Shown one piece after another: positions 29,001 through 41,655 of a stretch of DNA of 64,000 nucleotides. The DNA comes from Xylocopa sonorina (lineage: Eukaryota; Arthropoda; Insecta; Hymenoptera; Apidae). Position numbers and translations under genes: made by a program. The stretch spans positions 744,001 through 808,000 of the forward strand of contig NW_027490109.1 of the NCBI RefSeq assembly GCF_050948175.1, read 5' to 3'. The stretch's first letter is position 1; the number at the start of each line of letters is the position of its first letter. The notes beneath the pieces were generated by a model, which was not told the origin of the DNA, did no database searches, and worked only from the letters and a program-made list of their open reading frames with translations.

Positions 29001-32000
29001 GAAATGGCGTTTGCAGGTGTCTACGTATCGTAGCAATAGAGTTCTTATGATTCTTAAAACGCGATATCGCATCTCATTTCTATGTATCATGGTAAGGTAT
29101 AATATGATTTGCGAAGTGTTATGTATCCGTCGTCTACACTTCAAATGAATGTAAATGCGACAATTTATCGCAAGGAACTAGCGTTTGCAGATGTCTACGT
29201 ATCTTAGCAATAGAGTTATTATGATTCTTAAAACGCGATATCGCATCACACTTCTATGTTTCATGGTAAGATATAATATGATTTGCGGATTGTTATGTAT
29301 TCCTCGTCTACACTTCAAATGAATGTGAATGCCACACTTCCTCGCTAGGAAATAGCGTTTGCAGATGTCTACGTATCGAAGCAATAGAGTTCTAATGCTT
29401 CTTAAAACGCGATATCGCATCTCATTTCTATGTTTCATGGTAAGGTATAATATGAGTTGCGAAGTGTTATGTATTCCTCGTCTACACTTCAAATGAATGT
29501 AAATGCGACACTTTCTTGCAAGGAAATAGCGTTTGCAGATGTCTACGTATCGTAGCAATGGATTTCTGATGCTTCTTAAAACGCGATATCGCATCTCATT
29601 TCTATGTTTCATGGTAAGATATAATATGATTTGCGGAGTGTTATGTATTCCTCGTCTACACTACAAATGAATGTGAATGCGACACTTCCTCGCTAGGAAA
29701 TAGCGTTAGCAGATGTCTGCGTATCGTAGCAGTAGAGTTCTAATGCTTCTTAAAACGCGATATCGCATCTCATTTCTATGTTTCATGGTAAGATAGAATA
29801 TGATTTGCGAAGTGTTATGTATTCCTCGTCTACACATCTAATGAATGTAAATGCGACACTTCCTTGCAAGGAAATAGCGTTTGCAGATGTCTACGTATCG
29901 TAGCAATAGAGTTCTTATGATTCTTAAAACGCGATATCGCATCTCATTTCTATGTTTCATGGTAAGGTATAATATGATATGCGAAGTGTTATGTATCCGT
30001 CGTCTACACTTCAAATGAATGTAAATGCGACACTTTCTTGCAAGGAAATAGCGTTTGCAGATGTCTACGTATTGTTACAATAGAGTTCTTATGATTCTTA
30101 AAACGCGATATCGCATCTCATTTCTATGTTTCATGGTAAGGTATAATATGATTTGTGGAGTGTTATGTATTCCTCGTCTACACATCAAATGAATGTAAAT
30201 GCGACACTTCCTTGCAAGGAAATAGCGTTTGCAGATGTCTACGTATCGAAGCAATAGAGTTCTAATGCTTCTTAAAACGCGATATCGCATCTCATTTCTA
30301 TGTTTCATGGTAAGATATAATATGATTTGCGAAGTGTTATGTATTCCTCGTCTACACATCAAATGAATGTAAATGCGACACTTCCTTGCAAGGAAATAGC
30401 GTTTGCAGATGTCTACGTATCGTAGCAATAGAGTTCTTATGATTCTTGAAACGCGATATCGCATCACATTTCTATGTTTCATGGTAAGATATAATATGAT
30501 TTGCGGAGTGTTATGTATTCCTCGTCTACACTTCAAATGAATGTGAATGCCACACTTCCTCGCTAGGAAATAGCGTTTGCAGATGTCTACGTATCGAAGC
30601 AATAGAGTTCTAATGCTTCTTAAAACGCGATATCGCATCTCATTTCTATGTTTCATGGTAAGATATAATATGATTTGCGAAGTGTTATGTATTCCTCGTC
30701 TACACATCAAATGAATGTAAATGCGACACTTCCTTGCAAGGAAATAGCGTTCGCAGATGTCTACGTATCGTAGCAATAGTGTTCTCATGATTATTAAAAC
30801 GCGATATCGCATCTCATTTCTATGTTTCATGGTAAGATATAATATGATTTGCGAAGTGTTATGTATTCCTCGTCTACACATCAAATGAATGTAAATGCGA
30901 CACTTTCTTGCAAGGAAATAGCGTTTGCAGAAGTCTACGTATCGTAGAAATAGTGTTCTTATGATTCTTAAAACGCGATATCGCATCTCATTTCTATGTT
31001 TCATGGTAAGATATAATATGATTTGCGAAGTATTATGTATTCCTCGTCTACACATCAAATGAATGTAAATGCGACACTGCCTTGCAAGGAAATAGCGTTT
31101 GCAGATGTCTACGTATCGTAGCAATAGAGTTCTTATGATTCTTAAAACGCGATATCGCATCTCATTTCTATGTTTCATGGTAAGATATTATATGATTTGC
31201 GAACTGTTGTGTATTCCTCGTCTACACTTCAAATGAATGTAAATGCGACACTTCCTTGCAAGGAAATAGCGTTTGCAGATGTCTACGTATCGAAGCAATA
31301 GAGTTCAAATGCTTCTTAAAACGAGATATTGCATTTCATATCTATGTTTCATGATAAGATATAATATTCATTGCGAAGTGTTATGCATTCCTCGTCTACG
31401 ATTAAAATGAATGAAATGCGACACTTCCTTGCAAGGAAATGGCGTTTGCAGGTGTCTACGTATCGTAGCAATAGAGTTCTTATGATTCTTAAAACGCGAT
31501 ATCGCATCTCATTTCTATGTATCATGGTAAGGTATAATATGATTTGCGAAGTGTTATGTATCCGTCGTCTACACTTCAAATGAATGTAAATGCGACAATT
31601 TATCGCAAGGAACTAGCGTTTGCAGATGTCTACGTATCTTAGCAATAGAGTTATTATGATTCTTAAAACGCGATATCGCATCACACTTCTATGTTTCATG
31701 GTAAGATATAATATGATTTGCGGAGTGTTATGTATTCCTCGTCTACACTTCAAATGAATGTGAATGCCACACTTCCTCGCTAGGAAATAGCGTTTGCAGA
31801 TGTCTACGTATCGAAGCAATAGAGTTCTAATGCTTCTTAAAACGCGATATCGCATCTCATTTCTATGTTTCATGGTAAGGTATAATATGAGTTGCGAAGT
31901 GTTATGTATTCCTCGTCTACACTTCAAATGAATGTAAATGCGACACTTTCTTGCAAGGAAATAGCGTTTGCAGATGTCTACGTATCGTAGCAATGGATTT

Positions 32001-35000
32001 CTGATGCTTCTTAAAACGCGATATCGCATCTCATTTCTATGTTTCATGGTAAGATATAATATGATTTGCGGAGTGTTATGTATTCCTCGTCTACACTACA
32101 AATGAATGTGAATGCGACACTTCCTCGCTAGGAAATAGCGTTAGCAGATGTCTGCGTATCGTAGCAGTAGAGTTCTAATGCTTCTTAAAACGCGATATCG
32201 CATCTCATTTCTATGTTTCATGGTAAGATAGAATATGATTTGCGAAGTGTTATGTATTCCTCGTCTACACATCAAATGAATGTAAATGCGACACTTCCTT
32301 GCAAGGAAATAGCGTTTGCAGATGTCTACGTATCGTAGCAATAGAGTTCTTATGATTCTTAAAACGCGATATCGCATCTCATTTCTATGTTTCATGGTAA
32401 GGTATAATATGATATGCGAAGTGTTATGTATCCGTCGTCTACACTTCAAATGAATGTAAATGCGACACTTTCTTGCAAGGAAATAGCGTTTGCAGATGTC
32501 TACGTATTGTTACAATAGAGTTCTTATGATTCTTAAAACGCGATATCGCATCTCATTTCTATGTTTCATGGTAAGGTATAATATGATTTGTGGAGTGTTA
32601 TGTATTCCTCGTCTACACATCAAATGAATGTAAATGCGACACTTCCTTGCAAGGAAATAGCGTTTGCAGATGTCTACGTATCGTAGCAATAGTGTTCTTA
32701 TGATTCTTAAAACGCGATATCGCATCTCATTTCTATGTTTCATGGTAAGATATAATATGATTTGCGAAGTGTCATGCATTCTTCGTCTACGATTCAGATG
32801 AATGTAAATGCGACACTTCCTTGCAAGGAAATAGCGTTTGCTAATGTCTACCTATCGTAGCAGTAGTGTTCTAATGATTCTTAAAACGCGATATCGCATC
32901 ACACTTCTATGTTTCATGGTAAGATATAATATGATTTGCGGAGTGTTATGTATTCCTCGTCTACACTTCAAATGAATGTGAATGCCACACTTCCTCGCTA
33001 GGAAATAGCGTTTGCAGATGTCTACGTATCGAAGCAATAGAGTTCTAATGCTTCTTAAAACGCGATATCGCATCTCATTATCTATGTTTCATGGTAAGGT
33101 ATAATGTGAGTTGCGAAGTGTTATGTATTCCTCGTCTACACTTCAAATGAATGTAAATGCGACACTTTCTTGCAAGGAAATAGCGTTTGTAGATGTCTAC
33201 GTATCGTAGCAATGGATTTCTGATGCTTCTTAAAACGCGATATCGCATCTCATTTCTATGTTTCATGGTAAGATATAATATGATTTGCGAAGTGTTATGT
33301 ATTCCTCGTCTACACTACAAATGAATGTGAATGCGACACTTCCTCGCTAGGAAATAGCGTTAGCAGATGTCTGCGTATCGTAGCAGTAGAGTTCTAATGC
33401 TTCTTAAAACGCGATATCGCATCTCATTTCTATGTTTCATGGTAAGATAGAATATGATTTTCGAAGTGTTATGTATTCCTCGTCTACACATCAAATGAAT
33501 GTAAATGCGACACTTCCTTGCAAGGAAATAGCGTTTGCAGATGTCTACGTATCGTAGCAATAGAGTTCTTATGATTCTTAAAACGCGATATCGCATCTCA
33601 TTTCTATGTTTCATGGTAAGGTATAATATGATATGCGAAGTGTTATGTATCCGTCGTCTACACTTCAAATGAATGTAAATGCGACACTTTCTTGCAAGGA
33701 AATAGCGTTTGCAGATGTCTACGTATCGTAGCATTGGATTTCTGATGCTTCTTAAAACGCGATATCGCATCTCATTTCTATGTTTCATGGTAAGATATAA
33801 TATGAATTGCGAAGTGTTGTGTATTCCTCGTCTACACTTCAAATGAATGTAAATGCGACACTTCTTTGCAAGGAAATAGCGTTTGCAGATGTCTACGTAT
33901 TGTTACAATAGAGTTCTTATGATTCTTAAAACGCGATATCGCATCTCATTTCTATGTTTCATGGTAAGGTATAATATGATTTGCGGAGTGTTATGTATTC
34001 CTCGTCTACACATCAAATGAATGTAAATGCGACACTTCCTTGCAAGGAAATAGCGTTTGCAGATGTCTACGTATCGTAGCAATAGTGTTCTTATGATTCT
34101 TAAAACGCGATATCGCATCTCATTTCTATGTTTCATGGTAAGATATAATATGATTTGCGAAGTGTCATGCATTCCTCGTCTACGATTCAGATGAATGTAA
34201 ATGCGACACTTCCTTGCAAGGAAATAGCGTTTGCAGATGTCTACGTATCGTAGCAATAGTGTTCTTATGATTCTTAAAACGCGATATCGCATCTCATTTC
34301 TATGTTTCATGGTAAGATACAATATGATTTGCGGAGTGTTATGTACTCCTCGTCTACACTTCAAATGAATGTAAATGCGACACTTCCTTGCAAGGAAATA
34401 GCGTTTGCAAATGTCTACCTATCGTAGCAGTAGTGTTCTAATGCTTCTTAGAACGCGATGTAGCATCTCATTTCTATGTTTCATGGTAAGATATAATATG
34501 ATTTGCGAACTGTTATGTATTCCTCGTCTACACTTCAAATGAATGTAAATGCGACACTTCCTTGCAAGGAAATAGCGTTTGCAGATGTCTACGTATCGAA
34601 GCAATAGAGTTCTAATGCTTCTTAAAACGCGATATCGCATCTCATTTCTATGTTTCATGGTAAGATATAATATGATTTGCGAAGTGTTATGTATTCCTCG
34701 TCTACACATCAAATGAATGTAAATGCGACACTTCCTTGCAAGGAAATAGCGTTTGCAGATGTCTACGTATCGTAGCAATAGAGTTCTTATGATTCTTGAA
34801 ACGCGATATCGCATCACATTTCTATGTTTCATGGTAAGATATAATATGATTTGCGGAGTGTTATGTATTCCTCGTCTACACTTCAAATGAATGTGAATGC
34901 CACACTTCCTCGCTAGGAAATAGCGTTTGCAGATGTCTACGTATCGAAGCAATAGAGTTCTAATGCTTCTTAAAACGCGATATCGCATCTCATTTCTATG

Positions 35001-38000
35001 TTTCATGGTAAGATATAATATGATTTGCGAAGTGTTATGTATTCCTCGTCTGCACATCAAATGAATGTAAATGCGACACTTCCTTGCAAGGAAATAGCGT
35101 TCGCAGATGTCTACGTATCGTAGCAATAGTGTTCTCATGATTATTAAAACGCGATATCGCATCTCATTTCTATGTTTCATGGTAAGATATAATATGATTT
35201 GCGAAGTGTTATGTATTCCTCGTCTACACATCAAATGAATGTAAATGCGACACTTTCTTGCAAGGAAATAGCGTTTGCAGATGTCTACGTATCGTAGAAA
35301 TAGTGTTCTTATGATTCTTAAAACGCGATATCGCATCTCATTTCTATGTTTCATGGTAAGATATAATATGATTTGCGAAGTATTATGTATTCCTCGTCTA
35401 CACATCAAATGAATGTAAATGCGACACTTCCTTGCAAGGAAATAGCGTTTGCAGATGTCTACGTATCGTAGCAATAGAGTTCTTATGATTCTTAAAACGC
35501 GATATCGCATCTCATTTCTATGTTTCATGGTAAGATATTATATGATTTGCGAACTGTTGTGTATTCCTCGTCTACACTTCAAATGAATGTAAATGCGACA
35601 CTTCCTTGCAAGGAAATAGCGTTTGCAGATGTCTACGTATCGAAGCAATAGAGTTCAAATGCTTCTTAAAACGAGATATTGCATTTCATATCTATGTTTC
35701 ATGATAAGATATAATATTCATTGCGAAGTGTTATGCATTCCTCGTCTACGATTATAATGAATGAAATGCGACACTTCCTTGCAAGGAAATGGCGTTTGCA
35801 GGTGTCTACGTATCGTAGCAATAGAGTTCTTATGATTCTTAAAACGCGATATCGCATCTCATTTCTATGTATCATGGTAAGGTATAATATGATTTGCGAA
35901 GTGTTATGTATCCGTCGTCTACACTTCAAATGAATGTAAATGCGACAATTTATCGCAAGGAACTAGCGTTTGCAGATGTCTACGTATCTTAGCAATAGAG
36001 TTATTATGATTCTTAAAACGCGATATCGCATCACACTTCTATGTTTCATGGTAAGATATAATATGATTTGCGGATTGTTATGTATTCCTCGTCTACACTT
36101 CAAATGAATGTGAATGCCACACTTCCTCGCTAGGAAATAGCGTTTGCAGATGTCTACGTATCGAAGCAATAGAGTTCTAATGCTTCTTAAAACGCGATAT
36201 CGCATCTCATTTCTATGTTTCATGGTAAGGTATAATATGAGTTGCGAAGTGTTATGTATTCCTCGTCTACACTTCAAATGAATGTAAATGCGACACTTTC
36301 TTGCAAGGAAATAGCGTTTGCAGATGTCTACGTATCGTAGCAATGGATTTCTGATGCTTCTTAAAACGCGATATCGCATCTCATTTCTATGTTTCATGGT
36401 AAGATATAATATGATTTGCGGAGTGTTATGTATTCCTCGTCTACACTACAAATGAATGTGAATGCGACACTTCCTCGCTAGGAAATAGCGTTAGCAGATG
36501 TCTGCGTATCGTAGCAGTAGAGTTCTAATGCTTCTTAAAACGCGATATCGCATCTCATTTCTATGTTTCATGGTAAGATAGAATATGATTTGCGAAGTGT
36601 TATGTATTCCTCGTCTACACATCTAATGAATGTAAATGCGACACTTCCTTGCAAGGAAATAGCGTTTGCAGATGTCTACGTATCGTAGCAATAGAGTTCT
36701 TATGATTCTTAAAACGCGATATCGCATCTCATTTCTATGTTTCATGGTAAGGTATAATATGATATGCGAAGTGTTATGTATCCGTCGTCTACACTTCAAA
36801 TGAATGTAAATGCGACACTTTCTTGCAAGGAAATAGCGTTTGCAGATGTCTACGTATTGTTACAATAGAGTTCTTATGATTCTTAAAACGCGATATCGCA
36901 TCTCATTTCTATGTTTCATGGTAAGGTATAATATGATTTGTGGAGTGTTATGTATTCCTCGTCTACACATCAAATGAATGTAAATGCGACACTTCCTTGC
37001 AAGGAAATAGCGTTTGCAGATGTCTACGTATCGAAGCAATAGAGTTCTAATGCTTCTTAAAACGCGATATCGCATCTCATTCCTATGTTTCATGGTAAGA
37101 TATAATATGATTTGCGAAGTGTTATGTATTCCTCGTCTACACATCAAATGAATGTAAATGCGACACTTCCTTGCAAGGAAATAGCGTTTGCAGATGTCTA
37201 CGTATCGTAGCAATAGAGTTCTTATGATTCTTGAAACGCGATATCGCATCACATTTCTATGTTTCATGGTAAGATATAATATGATTTGCGGAGTGTTATG
37301 TATTCCTCGTCTACACTTCAAATGAATGTGAATGCCACACTTCCTCGCTAGGAAATAGCGTTTGCAGATGTCTACGTATCGAAGCAATAGAGTTCTAATG
37401 CTTCTTAAAACGCGATATCGCATCTCATTTCTATGTTTCATGGTAAGATATAATATGATTTGCGAAGTGTTATGTATTCCTCGTCTACACATCAAATGAA
37501 TGTAAATGCGACACTTCCTTGCAAGGAAATAGCGTTCGCAGATGTCTACGTATCGTAGCAATAGTGTTCTCATGATTATTAAAACGCGATATCGCATCTC
37601 ATTTCTATGTTTCATGGTAAGATATAATATGATTTGCGAAGTGTTATGTATTCCTCGTCTACACATCAAATGAATGTAAATGCGACACTTTCTTGCAAGG
37701 AAATAGCGTTTGCAGAAGTCTACGTATCGTAGAAATAGTGTTCTTATGATTCTTAAAACGCGATATCGCATCTCATTTCTATGTTTCATGGTAAGATATA
37801 ATATGATTTGCGAAGTATTATGTATTCCTCGTCTACACATCAAATGAATGTAAATGCGACACTTCCTTGCAAGGAAATAGCGTTTGCAGATGTCTACGTA
37901 TCGTAGCAATAGAGTTCTTATGATTCTTAAAACGCGATATCGCATCTCATTTCTATGTTTCATGGTAAGATATTATATGATTTGCGAACTGTTGTGTATT

Positions 38001-38795
38001 CCTCGTCTACACTTCAAATGAATGTAAATGCGACACTTCCTTGCAAGGAAATAGCGTTTGCAGATGTCTACGTATCGAAGCGATAGAGTTCAAATGCTTC
38101 TTAAAACGAGATATTGCATTTCATATCTATGTTTCATGATAAGATATAATATTCATTGCGAAGTGTTATGCATTCCTCGTCTACGATTAAAATGAATGAA
38201 ATGCGACACTTCCTTGCAAGGAAATGGCGTTTGCAGGTGTCTACGTATCGTAGCAATAGAGTTCTTATGATTCTTAAAACGCGATATCGCATCTCATTTC
38301 TATGTATCATGGTAAGGTATAATATGATTTGCGAAGTGTTATGTATCCGTCGTCTACACTTCAAATGAATGTAAATGCGACAATTTATCGCAAGGAACTA
38401 GCGTTTGCAGATGTCTACGTATCTTAGCAATAGAGTTATTATGATTCTTAAAACGCGATATCGCATCACACTTCTATGTTTCATGGTAAGATATAATATG
38501 ATTTGCGGAGTGTTATGTATTCCTCGTCTACACTTCAAATGAATGTGAATGCCACACTTCCTCGCTAGGAAATAGCGTTTGCAGATGTCTACGTATCGAA
38601 GCAATAGAGTTCTAATGCTTCTTAAAACGCGATATCGCATCTCATTTCTATGTTTCATGGTAAGGTATAATATGAGTTGCGAAGTGTTATGTATTCCTCG
38701 TCTACACTTCAAATGAATGTAAATGCGACACTTTCTTGCAAGGAAATAGCGTTTGCAGATGTCTACGTATCGTAGCAATGGATTTCTGATGCTTC
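26091..38795. repeat. Segmental duplication with 6,785-bp spacing
   Basis: About 26091-32010 and 32876-38795 are near-identical 5.9-kb copies. Every open-frame boundary in the first is reproduced 6,785 bp later (39 monomers minus 1 bp), as are private variants such as TTGTAGATG (26403 and 33188) and CATTATCTATG (26293 and 33078). The left junction lies near 32876. The right junction coincides with a short insertion near 38798. The low divergence suggests a recent event or recent homogenisation. Confidence 0.85.
27800..32669. repeat. Tandem 14-mer, 2,435 bp, two copies
   Basis: About 27800-30234 and 30235-32669 are two head-to-tail copies of a 14-monomer unit (2,436 bp minus one base). Shared private marks include GCGTTCGCAG with TTCTCATGATTATT (28314 and 30749) and the GACAATTTATCGC variant (29159 and 31594). 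The pair is nested in the 6,785-bp duplication, so it recurs at about 34585-38795 with the last copy incomplete. Confidence 0.8.
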
Positions 38796-38815
38796 TTAAG
38801 CTTCTTAGAACGCGA
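38790..38815. repeat. Short local duplication at a satellite breakpoint
   Basis: The sequence GCTTCTTAAGCTTCTTAGAA contains GCTTCTTA twice, where other monomers have it once, so the monomer is about 9 bp longer. It sits exactly where the 6,785-bp duplication stops matching its partner (partner position about 32010), so it probably marks the junction. Confidence 0.6.
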
Positions 38816-40279
38816 TATCGCATCTCATTTCTATGTTTCATGGTAAGATATAATATGATTTGCGAAGTGTTATGTATTCCTCGTCTACACTTCAAATGAA
38901 TGTGAATGCGACACTTTCTCGCTAGGAAATAGCGTTTGCAGATGTCTATGTATTGTAGCAATAGATTTCTAATGCTTCTTAAAACGCGAGACCGCATCTC
39001 ATTTCTATGTATCATGGTAAGATATAATATGATTTGCGAAGTGTCATGTATTCCTCGTCTACACTTCAAATGAATGTAAATGCGACACTTCCTTGCTAGG
39101 AAATAGCGTCTGCAGATGTCTAGGTATCGTAGCAATAGAGTTCTAATGCTCCTTAAAACGCGATATCGCATATCATTTCTATGTTTCATGGTAAGATATA
39201 TTATGATTTGCGAAGTGTTATGTATTCCTCGATTACACTTCAAATGAATGTAAATGCGACACTTCCTTGCAAGGAAATAGCGTCTGTAGATGTCTAGGTA
39301 TCGTAGCAATAGAGTTCTAATGCTTCGTAAAACGCGATATCGCATCTCATTTCTATGTTTCATGGTAAGATATAATATGATTTGCGAAGTGTCATGTATT
39401 CCTCGTCTACACTTCAAATGAATGTAAATGCGACACTTCCTTGCAAGGATATAGCGTATGCAGATGTCTACGTATCGTAGCAATAGAGTTCTTATGATTC
39501 TTAAAACGCGATATCGCATCTCATTTCTATGTTTCTTGGTAAGATATAATATGATTTGCGAAGTGATATGTATTCCTCGTCTACACTTCAAATGAATGTA
39601 AATGCGACACTTCTTTGCAAGGAAATAGCGTTTGCAGATGTCTACGTATCGTAGCAATAGAGTTCTTATGATACTTAAAACGCGATATCGCATATCATTT
39701 CTATGTTTCATGGTAAGATATAGTATGATTTGCGGAGTGTTATGTACTCCTCGTCTACACTTCAAATGAATGTAAATGCGACACTTCCTTGCAAGGAAAT
39801 AGCGTTTGCAAATGTCTACCTATCGTAGCAGTAGTGATCTAATGCTTCTTAGAACGCGATATCGCATCTCATTTCTATGTTTCATGGTAAGATATAATAT
39901 GATTTGCGAAGTGTTATGTATTCCTCGTCTACACATAAAATGAATGTGAATGCGACACTTCCTTGCAAGGAAATAGCGTTTGCAAATGTCTACCTATCGT
40001 AGCAGTAGTGTCCTAATGCTTCTTAGTGTGACGTCAGGCGTACCGCCTGCCACCCTCCGGCGTCAACCTCTTCTCCAGCGGCATCCGTATCCAGAGCCCC
40101 TGTACGCCGGCCACTAGCCGACACGCCGCTCCAGTATTCAGAGACGACGATACGAGAGAGAGGAAGGGTACTCGACACACGTCAGGGAAGACCTCACCCC
40201 ACGTTACGAGGGCGAGGAGCACCACACCACGTACCGCATCGAGTCACCGGCGATCACGCACCCGTACCCCCTCTTCTCG

Positions 40280-40314
40280 TATATGCGATCATAGTATAAG
40301 TACACTACTCATTT
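40280..40314 (+). promoter_or_regulatory. Candidate LTR core promoter (TATA plus initiator)
   Basis: TATATG at 40280 lies 31 bp upstream of the A in TCATTT (40309-40314), which fits the arthropod initiator TCAKTY. A second TATA-like TATAAG at 40295 is too close to that initiator. If correct, U3 is about 284 bp and the transcript leader before Gag is about 1.3 kb. The same arrangement is present in the 3' LTR (about 47757) and the solo LTR. No transcript data support it. Confidence 0.4.
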
Positions 40315-40952
40315 CTGTACATACACCACAACACACATCTAGATTTAAATACATACATGTACATACGCCGCCTAGTCGTTACGCTAGAGATAAGTTGCGA
40401 TGCGCTCGCGCGCGCACTCGACGCTCGCGGCTCACGCTCAACGCGGGCCGCTCCCCACTCCGACCGGCCGCCCCACCGCTAGGGCCGAGCGGCTGCCCTA
40501 CTCCAACCGTCCGCCCCACCGCGAGGGCCCAGCGACTCGCGCGCCGCGCGACCCGAGGAGGTCGCGGATGCGAGATCTGATAGACTCTTCTAATCGCGCC
40601 TCCGAACGAGACACATCTAGTCTCGACTTCCGAACCGAGGAGTTCTCTCCGACTCGAGCAATTGGCTCATAAGCAACGAGCTACCAGCTCAATGCCTTCG
40701 TCTCTATCTCATCTCCGTTAGCGGAGTCCGTAACGTAACTTAGTCCATTTCAATTTCTTGTTATAATCTTAGTTTAATAACTTAGAATTAGTCAAGTGTA
40801 GTAACATAGGGAAGTTTAAAGAATATACGTAGTTTATACCAGATACAAATCTTCTTTATTTCAATTACAAGTTCCTCAACTCAATTCCACGGGTACGCTC
40901 GCGAATATTACACGTTTATACAATTCATCTGCGATAGTCCTGAAGGTAGACA

Positions 40953-41058
40953 GCTAGAGCGAACCAACGCTTAGCCGCTCATTCTTCAGTCCTGCCGTAA
41001 TCGAGCATCTTGCGCCCAGGTTGACACTGTACCGCTAGAGCGAACCAGCGCTTAGCCG
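40953..41058 (+). repeat. 25-bp direct repeat pair in the LTR
   Basis: Two copies (40953-40977 and 41034-41058) of a 25-bp sequence starting GCTAGAGCGAACCA and ending CGCTTAGCCG, with one mismatch and an 81-bp step. Conserved in the 3' LTR (48424-48448 and 48505-48529) and in the solo LTR. Could be an internal duplication or protein-binding sites. Function unknown. Confidence 0.75.
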
Positions 41059-41090
41059 TGCCGTTATCTTCCGAAGTACAAGTGCTCTTG

Positions 41091-41417
41091 ATGAACTTCG
41101 AGACTCCGAAAAAGCGTACACGACGCGCGGGGAGGAAGGAGTTCATGCGTCGTCTGATTCGCGAATACGTGGGCAGTGTTCCTGGATACATCGATCTCTG
41201 CACTCGAGTTCCTGTTCCTGCGAAGGATACCTTTTCCGCCGTCCGGCCCGTTCGTGCCCAGGATCGTCCTGTCCCAGCGCCCGTACCCGCCAGCCAGGGT
41301 CAGCCCGTCTGGAAACTCATCCCTGTGACCGTACAACCGTTCCAGCCGTACGCCGCAGCAATACCGGTCACGGATCCAAGGCGCTCTCGATACCTGGAAC
41401 GAGAGTCACAGCGGTAA
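41091..41417 (+). CDS. LTR-internal 108-codon open frame, unknown product
   Basis: Opens at ATG 41091 (the frame is open upstream to a GTG at 41058) and ends at TAA. The predicted product is strongly basic at its start, with a KKRTRR stretch at about residues 7-12 and RRLIREY at about 20-26, then proline- and valine-rich with repeated PVPA units, and basic again at its end. I recognise no domain. The frame is open in all three LTR copies, but these are so similar that this alone is not evidence of selection. It precedes a consensus splice donor (41431-41440) by 14 bp. It could be an upstream frame of the genomic RNA, the first exon of a spliced accessory product, or chance. Confidence 0.3.
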   Translation: MNFETPKKRTRRAGRKEFMRRLIREYVGSVPGYIDLCTRVPVPAKDTFSAVRPVRAQDRPVPAPVPASQGQPVWKLIPVTVQPFQPYAAAIPVTDPRRSRYLERESQR

Positions 41418-41430
41418 AATCAAGACATCG

Positions 41431-41440
41431 AAAGGTAAGT
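41431..41440 (+). promoter_or_regulatory. Consensus 5' splice site in the LTR
   Basis: AAAG/GTAAGT matches the metazoan donor consensus (MAG/GTRAGT). Identical copies lie at 48902-48911 in the 3' LTR and, in the opposite orientation, in the solo LTR. I see no strong acceptor with a pyrimidine tract before the Gag start, so the partner is unknown. Use as a splice site is inferred. Confidence 0.35.
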
Positions 41441-41586
41441 GCCGCGTTAAATATTCGGTAATTAGAGTCCAGAACGCCAACGAACCCGGTCCAGGCGCAA
41501 TTCGCGTTCGTTTCGGGAACGGCTACGACGTCGTGTCATAGTTTCGAGTGAAATCACACCCCGGGACGTGACACGAAAGTTATTTT

Positions 41587-41604
41587 TGGTGACAGCGGTG
41601 GGAT
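41587..41604 (+). other. Candidate primer binding site
   Basis: TGGTGACAGCGGTGGGAT begins with TGG, the complement of a tRNA CCA end, 13 nt after the 5' LTR. Most Ty3/Gypsy elements place the site within a few nt of the LTR, so the gap is large. I could not match a specific tRNA from memory. No TGG occurs closer to the LTR end. Confidence 0.35.
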
Positions 41605-41655
41605 AGCCACGCGTTCTCTCCGGAAATTCCGCCGAAAGAGTCCGCGAAACTAGCC

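Larger units (their letters stand above)
1..40026. repeat. 174-bp satellite array, left block
   Basis: Head-to-tail tandem repeat with a 174-bp period, read from the recurring ATGTTTCATG motif at 31, 205, 379 and 553, each exactly 174 bp apart. About 230 monomers fill the block without interruption up to the LTR at 40027. Monomers are AT-rich and differ by a few to about 20 substitutions. Rare 1-bp indels shift the phase, for example near 1390, 4763, 9411, 18365 and 26295, and there is a longer insertion near 38798. All monomers point the same way. The structure is typical of pericentromeric or centromeric satellite DNA. I do not recognise the family by name. No gene is supported anywhere in the block. 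Confidence 0.97.
40027..41573 (+). repeat. 5' LTR
   Basis: 1,547 bp, bounded by TG...CA. The right boundary is set by loss of identity with the 3' LTR after GTGACA (CGAAAG here, satellite GTGATA there). It contains a promoter candidate near 40280-40314, a very CpG-rich stretch at about 40400-40570, a pair of 25-bp direct repeats, a 108-codon open frame and a consensus splice donor. Compared with the 3' LTR it has a clustered difference at about 40164-40175 that creates an in-frame TAG where the 3' LTR encodes the Pol tail, and an extra 5 bp near 40398. Confidence 0.93.

Noticed and set aside
229..40000. Dozens of minus-strand open frames of 60-630 codons in the left satellite, and equivalents at 49-64 kb
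   Set aside because: All are the same 58-codon repeat read in one frame of the satellite. They start and stop wherever a B-type monomer, indel or point mutation happens to fall, and variation is not biased to silent sites.
1..40026. CRISPR-like array because of short regular repeats
   Set aside because: The 174-bp period has no unique spacers, all parts of the unit are repeated, and the context is eukaryotic.
40395..40672. Overlapping Arg/Pro-rich frames in the CpG-rich part of each LTR
   Set aside because: Open in several frames simply because the stretch is GC-rich; not consistent between LTRs because of a 5-bp length difference and a 1-bp indel.
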